This document shows positions 63,919 through 64,000 of a DNA stretch of 64,000 nt, piece by piece. The position numbers and the translations under genes were made by a program. Within the stretch, counting starts at the first letter, position 1. Every line of letters begins with the position of its first letter. The stretch lies in assembly GCF_024349785.1 (NCBI RefSeq), contig NZ_AP018821.1:199321-263320 (forward strand), read 5' to 3'. The DNA comes from Sphingomonas bisphenolicum (GTDB lineage: Bacteria > Pseudomonadota > Alphaproteobacteria > Sphingomonadales > Sphingomonadaceae). The notes beneath the pieces were generated by a model. That model searched no databases. It had not been told where the DNA came from and saw nothing but the letters and a program-made list of their open reading frames with translations.

Positions 63919-64000
63919 CGAAACTGCTTTCTTCTTAAATCTGCGCAACCGCCTGTAGCGAGGTGACGAGCGTCCCGCTTCGCCCTATGGGTCATTCGTT

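Overview
The window reads as chromosome or a large replicon of a GC-rich alphaproteobacterium of the Sphingomonadaceae type. Signs of this are EcfG-type stress promoters (GGAAC-N16/17-GTT), a SciP/DUF1153 regulator with a CtrA-like half-site pair, many small DUF proteins usual in sphingomonads (DUF983, DUF1003, DUF3597, DUF4142, YdcH), and IS6100, which is frequent in xenobiotic-degrading sphingomonads. No rRNA, intact tRNA or CRISPR array was seen.

Left part (1-24.6 kb) is ordinary accessory or stress-related genome. It holds two unknown genes, a secreted lytic transglycosylase, a DUF983 protein and a GST. A four-gene signalling operon follows (CHASE3 hybrid kinase with three receivers, CheR, CheB, receiver-kinase). 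Then come DUF167, htpG, an Lrp regulator divergent from an EamA/RhtA-like exporter, and a cluster of stress-type genes (YdcH, iron-permease-like, DUF4142, DUF3597, single receiver, SRPBCC + zinc alcohol dehydrogenase, PRC-barrel, DUF1003). Several of these carry good EcfG promoter matches, including one palindromic site that can fire in both directions at 21498-21524.

Middle part (24.7-41.3 kb) is a phosphorothioate DNA defence island. It contains sspE (DUF262 plus HNH), divergent from an overlapping operon sspA-sspB-sspC-sspD (cysteine desulfurase, DUF4007 protein, ATPase, PAPS-reductase-like enzyme). Converging on it is a second effector operon read as sspF-sspG-sspH, ending in a 1.8-kilo-residue protein with a C-terminal FtsK-like motor. 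One modification module therefore seems to serve two restriction modules, but the 5' end of sspF has been removed by an IS6100 insertion/deletion.

Right of this (41.3-49.7 kb) is a rearrangement zone. Two 880-bp IS6100 copies in inverted orientation enclose a broken acyl-CoA degradation operon (thiolase 3' part, intact SDR, acyl-CoA ligase 5' part). They are followed by a Tn3-family remnant whose tnpA has an amber stop and has lost its 3' end, an intact resolvase, and an unknown gene coupled to it. A candidate terminal repeat lies just before cspA. A giant GHKL-ATPase/DUF3883 protein (50.2-55.9 kb) may be a further defence gene.

The last 8 kb holds rnk, two small unknown genes, an in-frame chimera of an NADP glutamate dehydrogenase and a family-2 glycosyltransferase, a sciP-like gene, an orphan MreB-like gene and an Fsr-type MFS exporter. 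All functional calls come from reading motifs and gene order; no database search was run.
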